Shown here one piece after another: positions 25,139 through 33,869 of a stretch of 60,122 nt of DNA. The stretch's first letter is position 1. The number at the start of each line of letters is the position of its first letter. Location of the stretch: contig JABCYQ010000018.1 in NCBI GenBank assembly GCA_013290125.1, forward strand, positions 1 through 60,122. The letters run 5' to 3'. A program made the translations under genes and the position numbers. The notes beneath the pieces were generated by a model, which was not told the origin of the DNA, ran no database searches, and saw nothing but the letters and a program-made list of their open reading frames with translations. This DNA is from Vulcanimicrobiota bacterium (GTDB taxonomy: Bacteria > Vulcanimicrobiota > Vulcanimicrobiia > Eremiobacterales > Eremiobacteraceae).

Positions 25139-25939
25139 CTACTTCTTGACGTCGTACGCGGCGACTAAGCTCTCGATGCTCTGACCCGTGAGGTACGAGA
25201 TATAGACCGGCACGAGCGGGAGCACGCACGGTGAGATGAACGACACGAGCCCGGCGACGAAGACCGCGCCGATCGTGATGACGTCGCCGTTGGCCTCAGG
25301 TCCCGTGCCGAGATTCGCAAGCGCCGGGAACGTCTCATACAGCCACGCCGTGAAGCGAAGGAATCCATTCGTGAACAGCACGAGTCCCGTCGCGACGACG
25401 AGTAAACCCGCTACGAATTCGACGACCGGCAAAAATCGTTTGATGCGATTGAGGAATGGCAGCACGTACTGCAGGCCGATCGCTGTCGCAAGCAGCGGCA
25501 CACCGAGACCCATCGAATAGACGAAGAGCAACCACATTGCCTGACCGACGGTCTGTGCTGTGCTCGCCATCCCGAGAACTGCCGCGAGGATCGGGCCGAT
25601 GCACGGCGACCAGCCGGCTGCGAAGCCGACTCCGACTAGCACGTCGCCGGCATATGAAACGCCGCCCTTGCGGAATTGCAAGCGTTTGTCCATCGCGAGG
25701 AACGGCAGCCGGAACAGGCCCATCATATTCAGGCCAAGAATGATGATGACGATCCCGAGCACGTGCGTTATGGCCGTTCGATATGTTTCGAACAGCGTTC
25801 CGAGCGCGCTTGCCGAAGCGCCGGCTGCGATGAAAACGAGCGTAAATCCAAGGATGAAGAACAACGAATGGATGACGACATCCCGGCGACCGGCGCCGGG
25901 TGCGGCAGCCGCGCCGACCGCTTGTGTGCTAGAACTCAT
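25139..25939 (-). CDS. ccdA: CcdA-family thiol-redox membrane protein, apparently circularly permuted
   Basis: CcdA/DsbD-type proteins pass electrons across the membrane for cytochrome c maturation. The 266 residues have six hydrophobic helices (about 21-45, 58-76, 98-122, 134-160, 170-200, 220-247). In the usual order the SPCVLPLVP helix is first. Here VFVAGLVSFISPCVLPLVPV is last (Cys238). The N-terminus starts with the HSLFFILGFTLVFIAAG helix that is normally second. The other cysteine, in GWSPCIGP (Cys113), is normal. Each canonical helix appears once, so nothing is missing. It precedes lspA by 12 bases. Confidence 0.85.
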   Translation of the reverse strand: MSSSTQAVGAAAAPGAGRRDVVIHSLFFILGFTLVFIAAGASASALGTLFETYRTAITHVLGIVIIILGLNMMGLFRLPFLAMDKRLQFRKGGVSYAGDVLVGVGFAAGWSPCIGPILAAVLGMASTAQTVGQAMWLLFVYSMGLGVPLLATAIGLQYVLPFLNRIKRFLPVVEFVAGLLVVATGLVLFTNGFLRFTAWLYETFPALANLGTGPEANGDVITIGAVFVAGLVSFISPCVLPLVPVYISYLTGQSIESLVAAYDVKK

Positions 25940-25999
25940 ATCTGATCTGCGGCCTGCCGTCTCTGAATTCGCGAACTCGCGTCACGAAGGAGTTTCTGC

Positions 26000-26860
26000 T
26001 TGACCGCTGCGCTGGCAACGGCATCGCATTGGTTTACGTATCCGAATATCAATCCGGTTGCATTCCATATCGGAATACTTTCAGTCCGATGGTATGGCAT
26101 CACGTACCTTATCGGCGCCATGCTCGTCTACCTCCAGATGCAGCGTGCCGGAAGTCGAGCGCGCACAGGCATGACAGTCGATCAAGCGCAGGAATTTGTC
26201 GTATACGCCATGATCGGCGTCGTGCTGGGTGGGCGACTGTTTTTCTTGATCGCCGATGTGCTGACGCCGGCTGCAGCGGGCGGCAATTCGATATCACACT
26301 ATCTTCAGAATCCGCTCGACATCATCGCGATCTGGAAAGGGGGCATGGCGTTTCACGGCGGGCTCATCGGCGCCATCATCGGAATATGGCTGTTCGTCCG
26401 TCGCAACAAGCTGGCGTTTTATCCCGTCACCGATGAAGCGGCGCTCTGGATCCCCGTCGCGATCGCGCTCACGCGTTGCGCGAACTTCATCAATGGCGAA
26501 TTGCCAGGCCGACTGACCGCGTCACCGATCGGGATCCTGTTTCCTGATTATCCGGGCTATCGCTATCCGTCGCAGCTTTTTGAAGCCGTGGGAATGCTCG
26601 TCATCGTGTTGCCGCTGCTCTGGTGGATCCATGGCGCGGTTCGCAGACAGGACGGTCAGGTGCTGTGGGCGTTCATCGCCGGATACGGCCTGGTTCGCAC
26701 CATCGTCGAATTTTATCGCGAGCCCGGCATCGTGTTCCTCGGACTGACCGGCGCGCAGTACCTGACGATCGCGATGTTCATACTCGGCATCGTGATGTAT
26801 TGGCAGGTCTCGCGACCGAAGACGATCACAACGACAAGCGGTCGCGTTCGCACGACGTGA
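26000..26860 (+). CDS. lgt: Prolipoprotein diacylglyceryl transferase
   Basis: Lgt transfers diacylglycerol from phosphatidylglycerol to the lipobox cysteine. The 286 residues have about seven membrane segments. Motifs: SVRWYGITYLIGAML near the start, GGRLFFLI, GGMAFHGGLIG with the key His, RCANFINGELPGR and RYPSQLFEA. TTG 26000 is chosen, with AAGGAG 7 bases upstream. It is divergent from ccdA-lspA. The stop overlaps the next GTG. Confidence 0.95.
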   Translation: MTAALATASHWFTYPNINPVAFHIGILSVRWYGITYLIGAMLVYLQMQRAGSRARTGMTVDQAQEFVVYAMIGVVLGGRLFFLIADVLTPAAAGGNSISHYLQNPLDIIAIWKGGMAFHGGLIGAIIGIWLFVRRNKLAFYPVTDEAALWIPVAIALTRCANFINGELPGRLTASPIGILFPDYPGYRYPSQLFEAVGMLVIVLPLLWWIHGAVRRQDGQVLWAFIAGYGLVRTIVEFYREPGIVFLGLTGAQYLTIAMFILGIVMYWQVSRPKTITTTSGRVRTT

Positions 26861-27323
26861 GGCTCGGCGTCACGATCTGGACCGCCGCCGTCTTTCTCGC
26901 CTTCGCGACGCCCGTCGCGGCCAACGTGTCACCATCCGGCCCAGCGTTGATCACGAGGCAAGCGATGAAAGTTTTGGATGGTGTGTGGACCTGCCGCCAG
27001 CATATCATCGGCAGCACGACATCGACGACCACGCTCACTATCGCGCCGGCGAACGAGACGCAGTGGATGCACGCCTCGATGCTTGGACGATGTTCGTAGT
27101 CACCGACGGTGAAAAGGGTGAGTTCGGCGGCGACTGGTGGCAAGGAAACACGTTTACGTGGCATGGCACCATGCAGGACATGCTGGCGGGGCATTTCTAC
27201 AATCGCGAGATCGTTTGGACGCGCCGTGGCGAGTCGGGCCTGGCTTGGAATGAATATGACGTGTTGGCCGGCGGCGAGCGCGTGCTCTTCTTATCATCGA
27301 TTTGCTCGATGAAGCCTCACTGA
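26857..27323 (+). pseudogene. Secreted protein gene split by a -1 frameshift
   Basis: GTG 26857 overlaps the lgt stop and opens a frame with a signal peptide (TIWTAAVFLAFATPVAA) and KVLDGVWTCRQHIIG, ending at TAG 27097-27099. The same-strand frame that is -1 relative to it continues sensibly from about 27078 (DAWTMFVVTDGEKGEFGGDW to 27323). The two halves look like one roughly 155-residue secreted beta-barrel-like protein. An in-frame ATG at 27090 could restart translation. It may be a real mutation, a sequencing error or two small genes; no classic slippery site is seen. Confidence 0.55.
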
Positions 27324-27342
27324 TGCCTGAAAGGATCCTTTT

Positions 27343-28221
27343 GTGTTTGTTGTGCAAGCAATCATCATACTCGCGGCCATCGCGATGGCCATCCTCGTCG
27401 GTCGACGCATCGTTTCCGCCGAGCGCATCGACTACCGGGCTCTCATTGAAGCGGTGGCTATCGTCGCAGTAGCGATCGGCATCACGTCATCGTTCGGCGA
27501 GATACCGGCCGGTTCGCGTGGGGTTGTACTGCGCTTCGGCGCCACGACCGGTGAAGTAAAACAGCCGGGCTTCTATGTCATAACGCCGTTCATCGAGAGC
27601 GTGCAGCCCATCAACTGCCAGGTCGTCGCGTTCTCTGCCGACGCCAGCGCCGCGTCGCTCGATTTGCAGACCGTTCAGACGAAGGTCACGCTCAACTACT
27701 CCGTCGACCCGGATAAGGTCGTGGATCTCTACAACCGGCTGAACATGGAGTACGAGGATCGCATCGTGGCGCCGTCCATTCAGGAAGCGACCAAGGCCAC
27801 TACCGCGAGGTTCAAGGCCAGCGACCTCATCACTGAGCGGCAAATCGCGCAGGACGCGCTTGAGAAGAACCTCGATACGCGGCTGCAATCTTTTGACATG
27901 CACGTCGCGGCCATCTCAATCACCGACTTCCAGTTCTCCACCGATTTCGCCAACGCCATCGAAGCAAAGGTCGTCGCGTATCAAAACTTCCTGCAGGCGC
28001 AGAACAAGTTGAAGCAGATCCAAGTCGAGGCGCAGCAGAACATCGCACAAGCCCAAGGCGAGGCGACCGCCACCAGGCTGCGGCGCGAGCAGATCACGCC
28101 GCTCACCGTCGAGTACGATGCGGTGCACGTCTGGGATGGCAAACTGCCGGGCGTGGTGGGCGGCGCGATACCGTTCTTCAACCTCGGCAACTTGGATTCA
28201 CAGACCACTCCCAACAAATGA
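27343..28221 (+). CDS. SPFH/prohibitin-family membrane protein
   Basis: The 292-residue protein has two N-terminal hydrophobic segments (about 1-20 and 35-50). The SPFH domain follows (SSFGEIPAGSRGVVLRFGAT, GFYVITPFIESVQ, LQTVQTKVTLNYSV). A coiled-coil (about 205-255, FLQAQNKLKQIQVEAQQNIAQAQGEA) and a short tail end it. Prohibitin-like proteins assemble in membrane rings and often modulate FtsH-type proteases. GTG start, 19 bases after the broken gene. Confidence 0.88.
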   Translation: MFVVQAIIILAAIAMAILVGRRIVSAERIDYRALIEAVAIVAVAIGITSSFGEIPAGSRGVVLRFGATTGEVKQPGFYVITPFIESVQPINCQVVAFSADASAASLDLQTVQTKVTLNYSVDPDKVVDLYNRLNMEYEDRIVAPSIQEATKATTARFKASDLITERQIAQDALEKNLDTRLQSFDMHVAAISITDFQFSTDFANAIEAKVVAYQNFLQAQNKLKQIQVEAQQNIAQAQGEATATRLRREQITPLTVEYDAVHVWDGKLPGVVGGAIPFFNLGNLDSQTTPNK

Positions 28222-28310
28222 GCGGTGGCTAGCCCACGCGATATGAAATGGATCGTGCCGACGACGTATTGAGCGCGTCCGCGCTGGAGGGCGGTTTCGC
28301 GATTGTCCGT

Positions 28311-28336
28311 GGGCCGACTGGCGTCGGCCCTTTCGG
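28311..28336. repeat. Solo REP arm between the SPFH and ileS genes
   Basis: A single palindrome, GGGCCGACTGGCGTCGGCCC followed by TTTCGG, lies just past the convergent ileS stop. The tip (TGGC) differs from other copies. Confidence 0.8.
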
Positions 28337-28343
28337 ATATTCT

Positions 28344-31300
28344 TCAGATCTTGGCGACAGATACTTCGAACGGGCCGCGCGATAGCTCCCACTTCGTGGC
28401 AAGCGTCTGCTCCTTGATATAGTCGCGCCATTCGGTTGCCGCACTGAACATGTCGTCGTCTGCGGTGATCGACACCGCGATGCGATCGCTGACGTTCAGG
28501 CCAGTTGCCTTGCGTGCGTCCTGGACCGCTCGCACGATCTCCCGTGCCGAGCCTTCCAATTCAAGCGCTCGATCCAGACGCGTGTCGAGTGCGACCAGCG
28601 TGCCGTCGCCTTCGGCAAATGCAAAGCCCTGCGCCGACTTGCTGTCCACTAACACGTCGTCCGGTTCGAGTGAAAATGTCTTGCCGTCGGTCGCGACATC
28701 GAATTTCTCGCCCGCGGCGACCGCAACCGCGACGGCGCGAGCATCGGCGGACGCGATCGCCTTGCGCAGCGCGCCGAGTTCCTTGCCGAAGCGCGGTCCG
28801 AGGCGTGGAAGATTCGGGCGCAGACCGTATTCGATGAACGACGCGTCGATGCCGACGACTTGGACGTCCTTCACGTTGAGTTCGTCCAGAACGAGGGCGC
28901 GAAAACGACGAAGCGCTGCGTCATCGCCGGCAGTCCGCGCGCGCACGTATGCGATGGAGAGTGGCTGGCGCGTCTTCACTTTGGCGGTGGCACGCGCCTG
29001 ACGGCCTAGCTCCACCGCTCGGCGCACGGCATCCATCTGCGTCAGCAGCGACTCGTCGATCGCTGCCGACCTAACAGTCGGCCACGATGCGAGGTGTACG
29101 CTGTTCGGCGCCGACGGATCCATCGGCGCGACGAGGTATCCGTAAAGCGATTCGGCGAGGAACGGCATGAACGGCGCGATCAGCAGGGTGACGCCTGTGA
29201 GACATTCGTAGAGCGTGCGAAACGCCGAGCGAGCGTCGTCGCCGGTCGCAGATCCCCAGAATCTATCGCGCGAGAGCCGCACGTACCAGTTCGAGAGATC
29301 GTCGGCGAACGTCTCGACGGCCTTTCCGGCCGTTGCGGCGTCGTACTCTTCGAGGGCACGCGTGACGGCGCCGGTCGTGACGTCCAGCCGGCCGGCGATC
29401 CAGCGGTCCATCTCTGAGCGCTTCGCGAGCGGCACGTCGGTCGGCACACCGACGCTTTCGGCGTTCGCATACATACCGAAGAATTTCGCCGTGTTCCACA
29501 ACGTGTTGATGAAACCGCGCGCGCCATCGGCGACCAACTCCTGCGAGATCCGCTTGGCCGCTCCAGGCGCCGAGCCGGTGAAGAAATACCAACGCAGCGC
29601 GTCGGCGCCGAGCGTGTCGAAGATCGAATACGGGTCGAGGATGTTGCCTTTGCTCTTGGACATCTTCTCGCCGCTCGCGTCCACGACGTGGCCGAGGCAG
29701 ATGACGTTCTTGAACGCCGGCTTGTCGAAGAGCATGGTCGCGATCGCGTGCAGAGAATAGAACCAGCCGCGCGTCTGGTCCACGGCCTCGCAGATGAAGT
29801 CGGCCGGGAAGAGAATGCCTTGATCGATATCTGCGGCATGCTCGAACGGATAGTGCCACTGCGCGTATGGCATCGAACCAGAATCGAACCAGGCGTCGAT
29901 CACTTCAGGCACGCGCCGGTATTCGCGACCGTCGCGCACGAACGTCACGGCGTCGATCACCGGACGGTGCAGGTCGAGTGCGGTCAGGTCACGTCCGCAC
30001 AAAGCGGAAAGTTCTGCGATGGAGCCGACGCAGACGAAGCGCTCGCCGTCCGTCCAGAGCGGCAGCGGCGTCCCCCAGAAACGCTCGCGCGAGAGCGCCC
30101 AATCCACGTTATTCTCGAGCCAGTTGCCGAACCGGCCGTACTTGACGTTGTCGGGCACCCAATTGATCTCGTCGTTGAGCGCGAGCAGGCGGGCCTTGCG
30201 TTCGGTGGTCCGGATGAACCACGCGGTCTTTGCGATATAGAGCAACGGATCGCCGGTGCGCCAGCCGAACGGATAGCTGTGGCGAATGGTCTCGGCGCGG
30301 AACATGAGACCGCGCGCTTGAAGATCGTGACTGATCGGCTTGTCCGCGTCCTTGAAGAACAGACCCGCTGCGACCGTCACTTCCGGCACGACGTGACCGG
30401 TGAGATCGACGCTGTAGTATATAGGAAGATCGCGCGCTTTTCCGATCGCGAGATCCTCCGGACCGTATGCGGGTGCGATGTGCACGACACCGGTGCCGTC
30501 TTCGGTCGTGACAAAGGATTCGGCGACCACATAGTAGCGGTCGCGCTCGTCGCGGCAGTAATCGTATAACGGCACATAACGGATGCCCGCAAATTCGGCG
30601 CCGCGGGTGCGGCGTTCGACCGTGACGGCTTCGTCGCGGAACACGTTGGCCAACAACGGTTCGGCCACGATGAGCCGCTCGCCGTCGCGCGCGACCGTGC
30701 AATACGTGACGTCGGGATGGACCGCAAGCGCCATGTTGGCCGGGAGCGTCCACGGCGTCGTCGTCCACGCGAGGAACGACGTCGCGGGATCGTCTTTCCA
30801 GCGGAAGCGGACGAACACCGATGGATCGTCCACATCCTTGTAACCTTGCGCCACTTCGTGGTCGGAGAGCGTCGCGCCGATGCGCGGATCGTACGGCACC
30901 GATTTGTAATCTTGCTGGATGAGGCCCTTATCCCAGAGCCGCTTGAGCAACGCCCACACGCTTTCGATGTAGTCGTTGGTGAGCGTGAAATACGCGTCGT
31001 CGAGATCCACCCAGTAACCCATGCGCTCGGTCATGCGGTTCCAGTCGCCGACGTATTCGTGGACGCTCTCGCGACACAGACGCGTGAATTCTTCGATGCC
31101 GACTTCCGCGACGATGCGGCTCTTGTCGAAGATGCCGAGCTTGCGTTCTACTTCATGTTCGACCGGCAACCCGTGCGTATCCCAGCCCGCCTTGCGCAGC
31201 ACGCGCTTGCCGCGCATCGTCCAAAAACGCGGGAAGAGATCTTTGAACGCGCGGGCCAGGACGTGGTGCACGCCCGGCTTGCCGTTCGCCGTGGGCGGGC

Positions 31301-31463
31301 CTTCGTAAAAAATATAGCGCTCGTCGTTCTTCGTCTGCTCGAGCGAACGAGCGAAGACGTTCTCTTGCTTCCAAAACTCGAGGATCTCGAGTTCGCGTCT
31401 CGGCGAATCGGGCTGGTCGGGCATGACGGGAAAGAGCCGCGCCACGTTGCGCTCGTCGCTCAC
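28344..31463 (-). CDS. ileS: Isoleucyl-tRNA synthetase
   Basis: The 1039-residue class I synthetase charges tRNA-Ile. The HIGH-equivalent is HHVL (residues 66-69, after GKPGV). GWDTHGLPVEHEVE and the KMSKSKGN loop (about residue 599) are clear, as are the CP1 editing domain and a tRNA-binding C-terminal region. The length and the GKPGVHHVLAR form suggest the eukaryote-like type 2 IleS, often mupirocin-tolerant; this is inference. GTG 31463 overlaps the stop of the upstream protease gene (GTGA). Confidence 0.95.
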   Translation of the reverse strand: MSDERNVARLFPVMPDQPDSPRRELEILEFWKQENVFARSLEQTKNDERYIFYEGPPTANGKPGVHHVLARAFKDLFPRFWTMRGKRVLRKAGWDTHGLPVEHEVERKLGIFDKSRIVAEVGIEEFTRLCRESVHEYVGDWNRMTERMGYWVDLDDAYFTLTNDYIESVWALLKRLWDKGLIQQDYKSVPYDPRIGATLSDHEVAQGYKDVDDPSVFVRFRWKDDPATSFLAWTTTPWTLPANMALAVHPDVTYCTVARDGERLIVAEPLLANVFRDEAVTVERRTRGAEFAGIRYVPLYDYCRDERDRYYVVAESFVTTEDGTGVVHIAPAYGPEDLAIGKARDLPIYYSVDLTGHVVPEVTVAAGLFFKDADKPISHDLQARGLMFRAETIRHSYPFGWRTGDPLLYIAKTAWFIRTTERKARLLALNDEINWVPDNVKYGRFGNWLENNVDWALSRERFWGTPLPLWTDGERFVCVGSIAELSALCGRDLTALDLHRPVIDAVTFVRDGREYRRVPEVIDAWFDSGSMPYAQWHYPFEHAADIDQGILFPADFICEAVDQTRGWFYSLHAIATMLFDKPAFKNVICLGHVVDASGEKMSKSKGNILDPYSIFDTLGADALRWYFFTGSAPGAAKRISQELVADGARGFINTLWNTAKFFGMYANAESVGVPTDVPLAKRSEMDRWIAGRLDVTTGAVTRALEEYDAATAGKAVETFADDLSNWYVRLSRDRFWGSATGDDARSAFRTLYECLTGVTLLIAPFMPFLAESLYGYLVAPMDPSAPNSVHLASWPTVRSAAIDESLLTQMDAVRRAVELGRQARATAKVKTRQPLSIAYVRARTAGDDAALRRFRALVLDELNVKDVQVVGIDASFIEYGLRPNLPRLGPRFGKELGALRKAIASADARAVAVAVAAGEKFDVATDGKTFSLEPDDVLVDSKSAQGFAFAEGDGTLVALDTRLDRALELEGSAREIVRAVQDARKATGLNVSDRIAVSITADDDMFSAATEWRDYIKEQTLATKWELSRGPFEVSVAKI

Positions 31464-32599
31464 GGTTGTGCGGTCCCCTTCTTTGCGAGCGCTGCGAAGA
31501 TCGTATCGTGCGTCACGGTGCCCATGAGCGACCCGCCTTCGAAGACGGGAAGCTCGCGAACCGTGTGCAGTTCGAGTTGCGAAAGTGCATCGCACGCGGC
31601 CGCATCTGCGTTGATGCTTGGCATGCGGTGCGCCGGCGTCATGACCGCTCGCACGGGTGTGACATCCCAGAGATTGTGCGGCACGGCGCCTGTGTCGCGC
31701 ACGGCGATCAGACCGATGAACCGGCCGTCATCCACGACGGCATAGGCGGCCGATGGATCGCCGACGACGATCGAGCTCACAAACGCGGATACGGACGTTT
31801 CTGCCGGAACGGAGATGAGCTTCGGCGATAGACACTCGGTCACGCTCATCCGCTCGAGCGCGAGATTGATACGCGCCTGCCGTGCGCTGACGAGAGATGC
31901 TTGGAAGAGAAATCCGCCGATGACCACGGGCCACAGCGCGAACGACCAATTCGGATCGGAGTGGTAGGAGAGAATCGCGAACGCGATTCCGGCGAGGATC
32001 AGCAGCGACGCGACGACGGAACTGATCAGCGCGGCGAAGCCGGTCGCCCGCGCTTGACTCTTCAGCGTTCGCCACAGCGCAGCCCGCACGATTCTGCCGC
32101 CGTCGCTCGGAAATGCCGGCAGCAAGTTGAAAAGACCGAGCAACGCGTTGCCGAGCGTGAGAAATTCTGCAAGCGCCCAGCCCCACTCGAAGCGCAATGC
32201 GCGGAACACGAGCCAGAACAGCCCGAAGAGCGCGGAAAGGCAGAAGCTCGCAAGCGGTCCGGCACCGGCCATCCACACTTCGTCGGAAGGCGAGCCAGGT
32301 TCGCGTAGGATTGTCGCGACGCCGCCGAAGAGGAAGAGCGTGATGTTGCCAATCGGAATGCCTTGGCGCCTGGCGACGAATGCATGCGCAAATTCGTGGA
32401 CCACGACGCTTGCGAAAAGCAATAAGCTCACCGTCAGCCCCAGCGCCACTCGCTGCGCATGCGAAAGCGGGAAATCGAGCAGCGACGAGCCTTCGAACGC
32501 GGAGTACGCGAAAAGCGCATAGACGATCAACCAACTCGGGTGCACGCCGATTTCGATTCCAGCGATGCTGCCGATCCGAACAGTCCAACGAAGCCGCAT
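31460..32599 (-). CDS. Site-2-type (M50) zinc metalloprotease with CBS domains
   Basis: The product is a 379-residue intramembrane protease of the S2P family. The zinc motif is HEFAH (in ASVVVHEFAHAFVARRQG), and the third ligand is in NLLPAFPSDGGRI (usually NLLPxxPLDGG). Six or so helices precede a C-terminal CBS pair (about 245-375; LIAVRDTGAVPHN, ELPVFEGGSLMGTVTHDTI), which likely senses adenine nucleotides. Such proteins cleave anti-sigma factors or other membrane substrates. Confidence 0.9.
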   Translation of the reverse strand: MRLRWTVRIGSIAGIEIGVHPSWLIVYALFAYSAFEGSSLLDFPLSHAQRVALGLTVSLLLFASVVVHEFAHAFVARRQGIPIGNITLFLFGGVATILREPGSPSDEVWMAGAGPLASFCLSALFGLFWLVFRALRFEWGWALAEFLTLGNALLGLFNLLPAFPSDGGRIVRAALWRTLKSQARATGFAALISSVVASLLILAGIAFAILSYHSDPNWSFALWPVVIGGFLFQASLVSARQARINLALERMSVTECLSPKLISVPAETSVSAFVSSIVVGDPSAAYAVVDDGRFIGLIAVRDTGAVPHNLWDVTPVRAVMTPAHRMPSINADAAACDALSQLELHTVRELPVFEGGSLMGTVTHDTIFAALAKKGTAQP

Positions 32600-32667
32600 A
32601 ACGGTCTTTTCCGTCTCCCCGTTGCGGTTTCCGCCATGGCGCGCGCGCGAACCTTATGAGGGCCGAT

Positions 32668-32732
32668 GAAGGGGCCGACTTTATGTCGGCCCTAGCGAAT
32701 GCAACGTGGGCCGACATAAAGTCGGCCCCTTC
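32668..32732. repeat. REPIN-like element 4
   Basis: The left arm (32668-32692) is GAAGGGGCCGAC...GTCGGCCC, the spacer is TAGCGAATGCAACGT (32693-32707), and the inverted right arm (32708-32732) ends GGCCCCTTC. The spacer reads ACGTTGCATTCGCTA on the minus strand, similar to REPIN 5, so this element is in the opposite orientation. Confidence 0.9.
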
Positions 32733-32756
32733 GGGCGGTTCGTTTGGGCGGTTCGT

Positions 32757-33869
32757 TCAGGCGCGCGGGGAACGGGTGGCGCGCTCGACGAGTTCCTGCA
32801 GCCAATCGAATGCGAGCCGCGCGCGCGCGACCAGCGGCGGCGTCGCGGCTGCCAGGTGTGCGGCGAGCTGCGGCCGACGATTCCAGAAGCCGTCAGCGAG
32901 CTCGTCCAACTTCGTGCCGGGAACGAGCGCCGCTTGCGGATACGACAAGTTCTGCATGAGTGCGCCGATCTTCGGATCGTACGGCACCGCGATGAACGGA
33001 ACAGCCGCAAGCGCCGCGATTATCAAAGCGTGCAGTCGCATGGAGACGACCGCCGAGCAGGCGCCGATGATCGCAGCGAGCGCCGGCAGGTCGTACCCTC
33101 CGGCAAGCAACAGCGGCGCGCTTTTGCAGCGCCGGATCACGTGCGTGGCGGCGTCAGCGTCGTCCGGCACCTGCAGCGGCACGAGGATGACTTGTGCGTG
33201 ATGCTCGAGTGCAAGCTTGTCGACGAGAGCCGCGATCTGCGGAAGCAGCCGGTCGAAGATCGGCGCGTGACGCACGATAACGGCGACCATATCGCCGCGC
33301 ACGCCGAGCAGTCCCTCGCGCGCGAGCGTCACCTCACGAGCGCCGTGTCCCGGCATATCCGCGGCCAAGACCGGATCGGCGGCGAGGCGCACGTCGACGC
33401 GCGGCAGCAGCGACCGCAGCAGCGTTGCGCTGCCCTCGTCGCGCACGCAAGCCAGCTCGATATCGCAGCACGTTCGGCGGACGATCTGCTTGCCGAGGAA
33501 ATCGAGCGGCCCGATGCCTTGAGCGAAGATCGCCGCGGGCCGGTTTGCGGTCTGCGCTTCGCGGATCACGCCGGCGTAATAGATCAGACTGCGCAAACTC
33601 GTCGCGGTCTGGAGCAGTCCGCCGCCGCCGCTCACGACGACGTCCGATGCACGCACAGCATCTTGAATGGTGCGCCATTCCATTCGCGGCAATGCGCGCA
33701 CGCCGAACGTAGCGGCCGTCTCCTCCGGCTTCGCCGATAGCACCGTCAAGACGTCGTCGGGCCGGCGCCGCCGCCATTCGTCCACGATGACGCGCAAGAT
33801 CGCCTCGTCGCCGAAGTTCCCGAATCCCCAGTAGCCTGAGAACAGCAGCGACGCCGGCCGCGTCGTCAT
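32757..33869 (-). CDS. csaB: Polysaccharide pyruvyl transferase CsaB
   Basis: CsaB adds ketal-linked pyruvate to secondary cell-wall polysaccharide, the anchor for SLH-domain proteins. The 370 residues start LLFSGYWGFGNFGDEAIL and contain VSGGGGLLQTATSLRSLIYY, AIFAQGIGPL and the C-terminal VVSMRLHALIIAALAAVPFIAVPYDPKI. ATG 33869 overlaps the stop of the DUF5693 gene (ATGA); the open frame upstream is non-coding extension. This pair recurs together in Firmicutes and relatives. Confidence 0.93.
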   Translation of the reverse strand: MTTRPASLLFSGYWGFGNFGDEAILRVIVDEWRRRRPDDVLTVLSAKPEETAATFGVRALPRMEWRTIQDAVRASDVVVSGGGGLLQTATSLRSLIYYAGVIREAQTANRPAAIFAQGIGPLDFLGKQIVRRTCCDIELACVRDEGSATLLRSLLPRVDVRLAADPVLAADMPGHGAREVTLAREGLLGVRGDMVAVIVRHAPIFDRLLPQIAALVDKLALEHHAQVILVPLQVPDDADAATHVIRRCKSAPLLLAGGYDLPALAAIIGACSAVVSMRLHALIIAALAAVPFIAVPYDPKIGALMQNLSYPQAALVPGTKLDELADGFWNRRPQLAAHLAAATPPLVARARLAFDWLQELVERATRSPRA

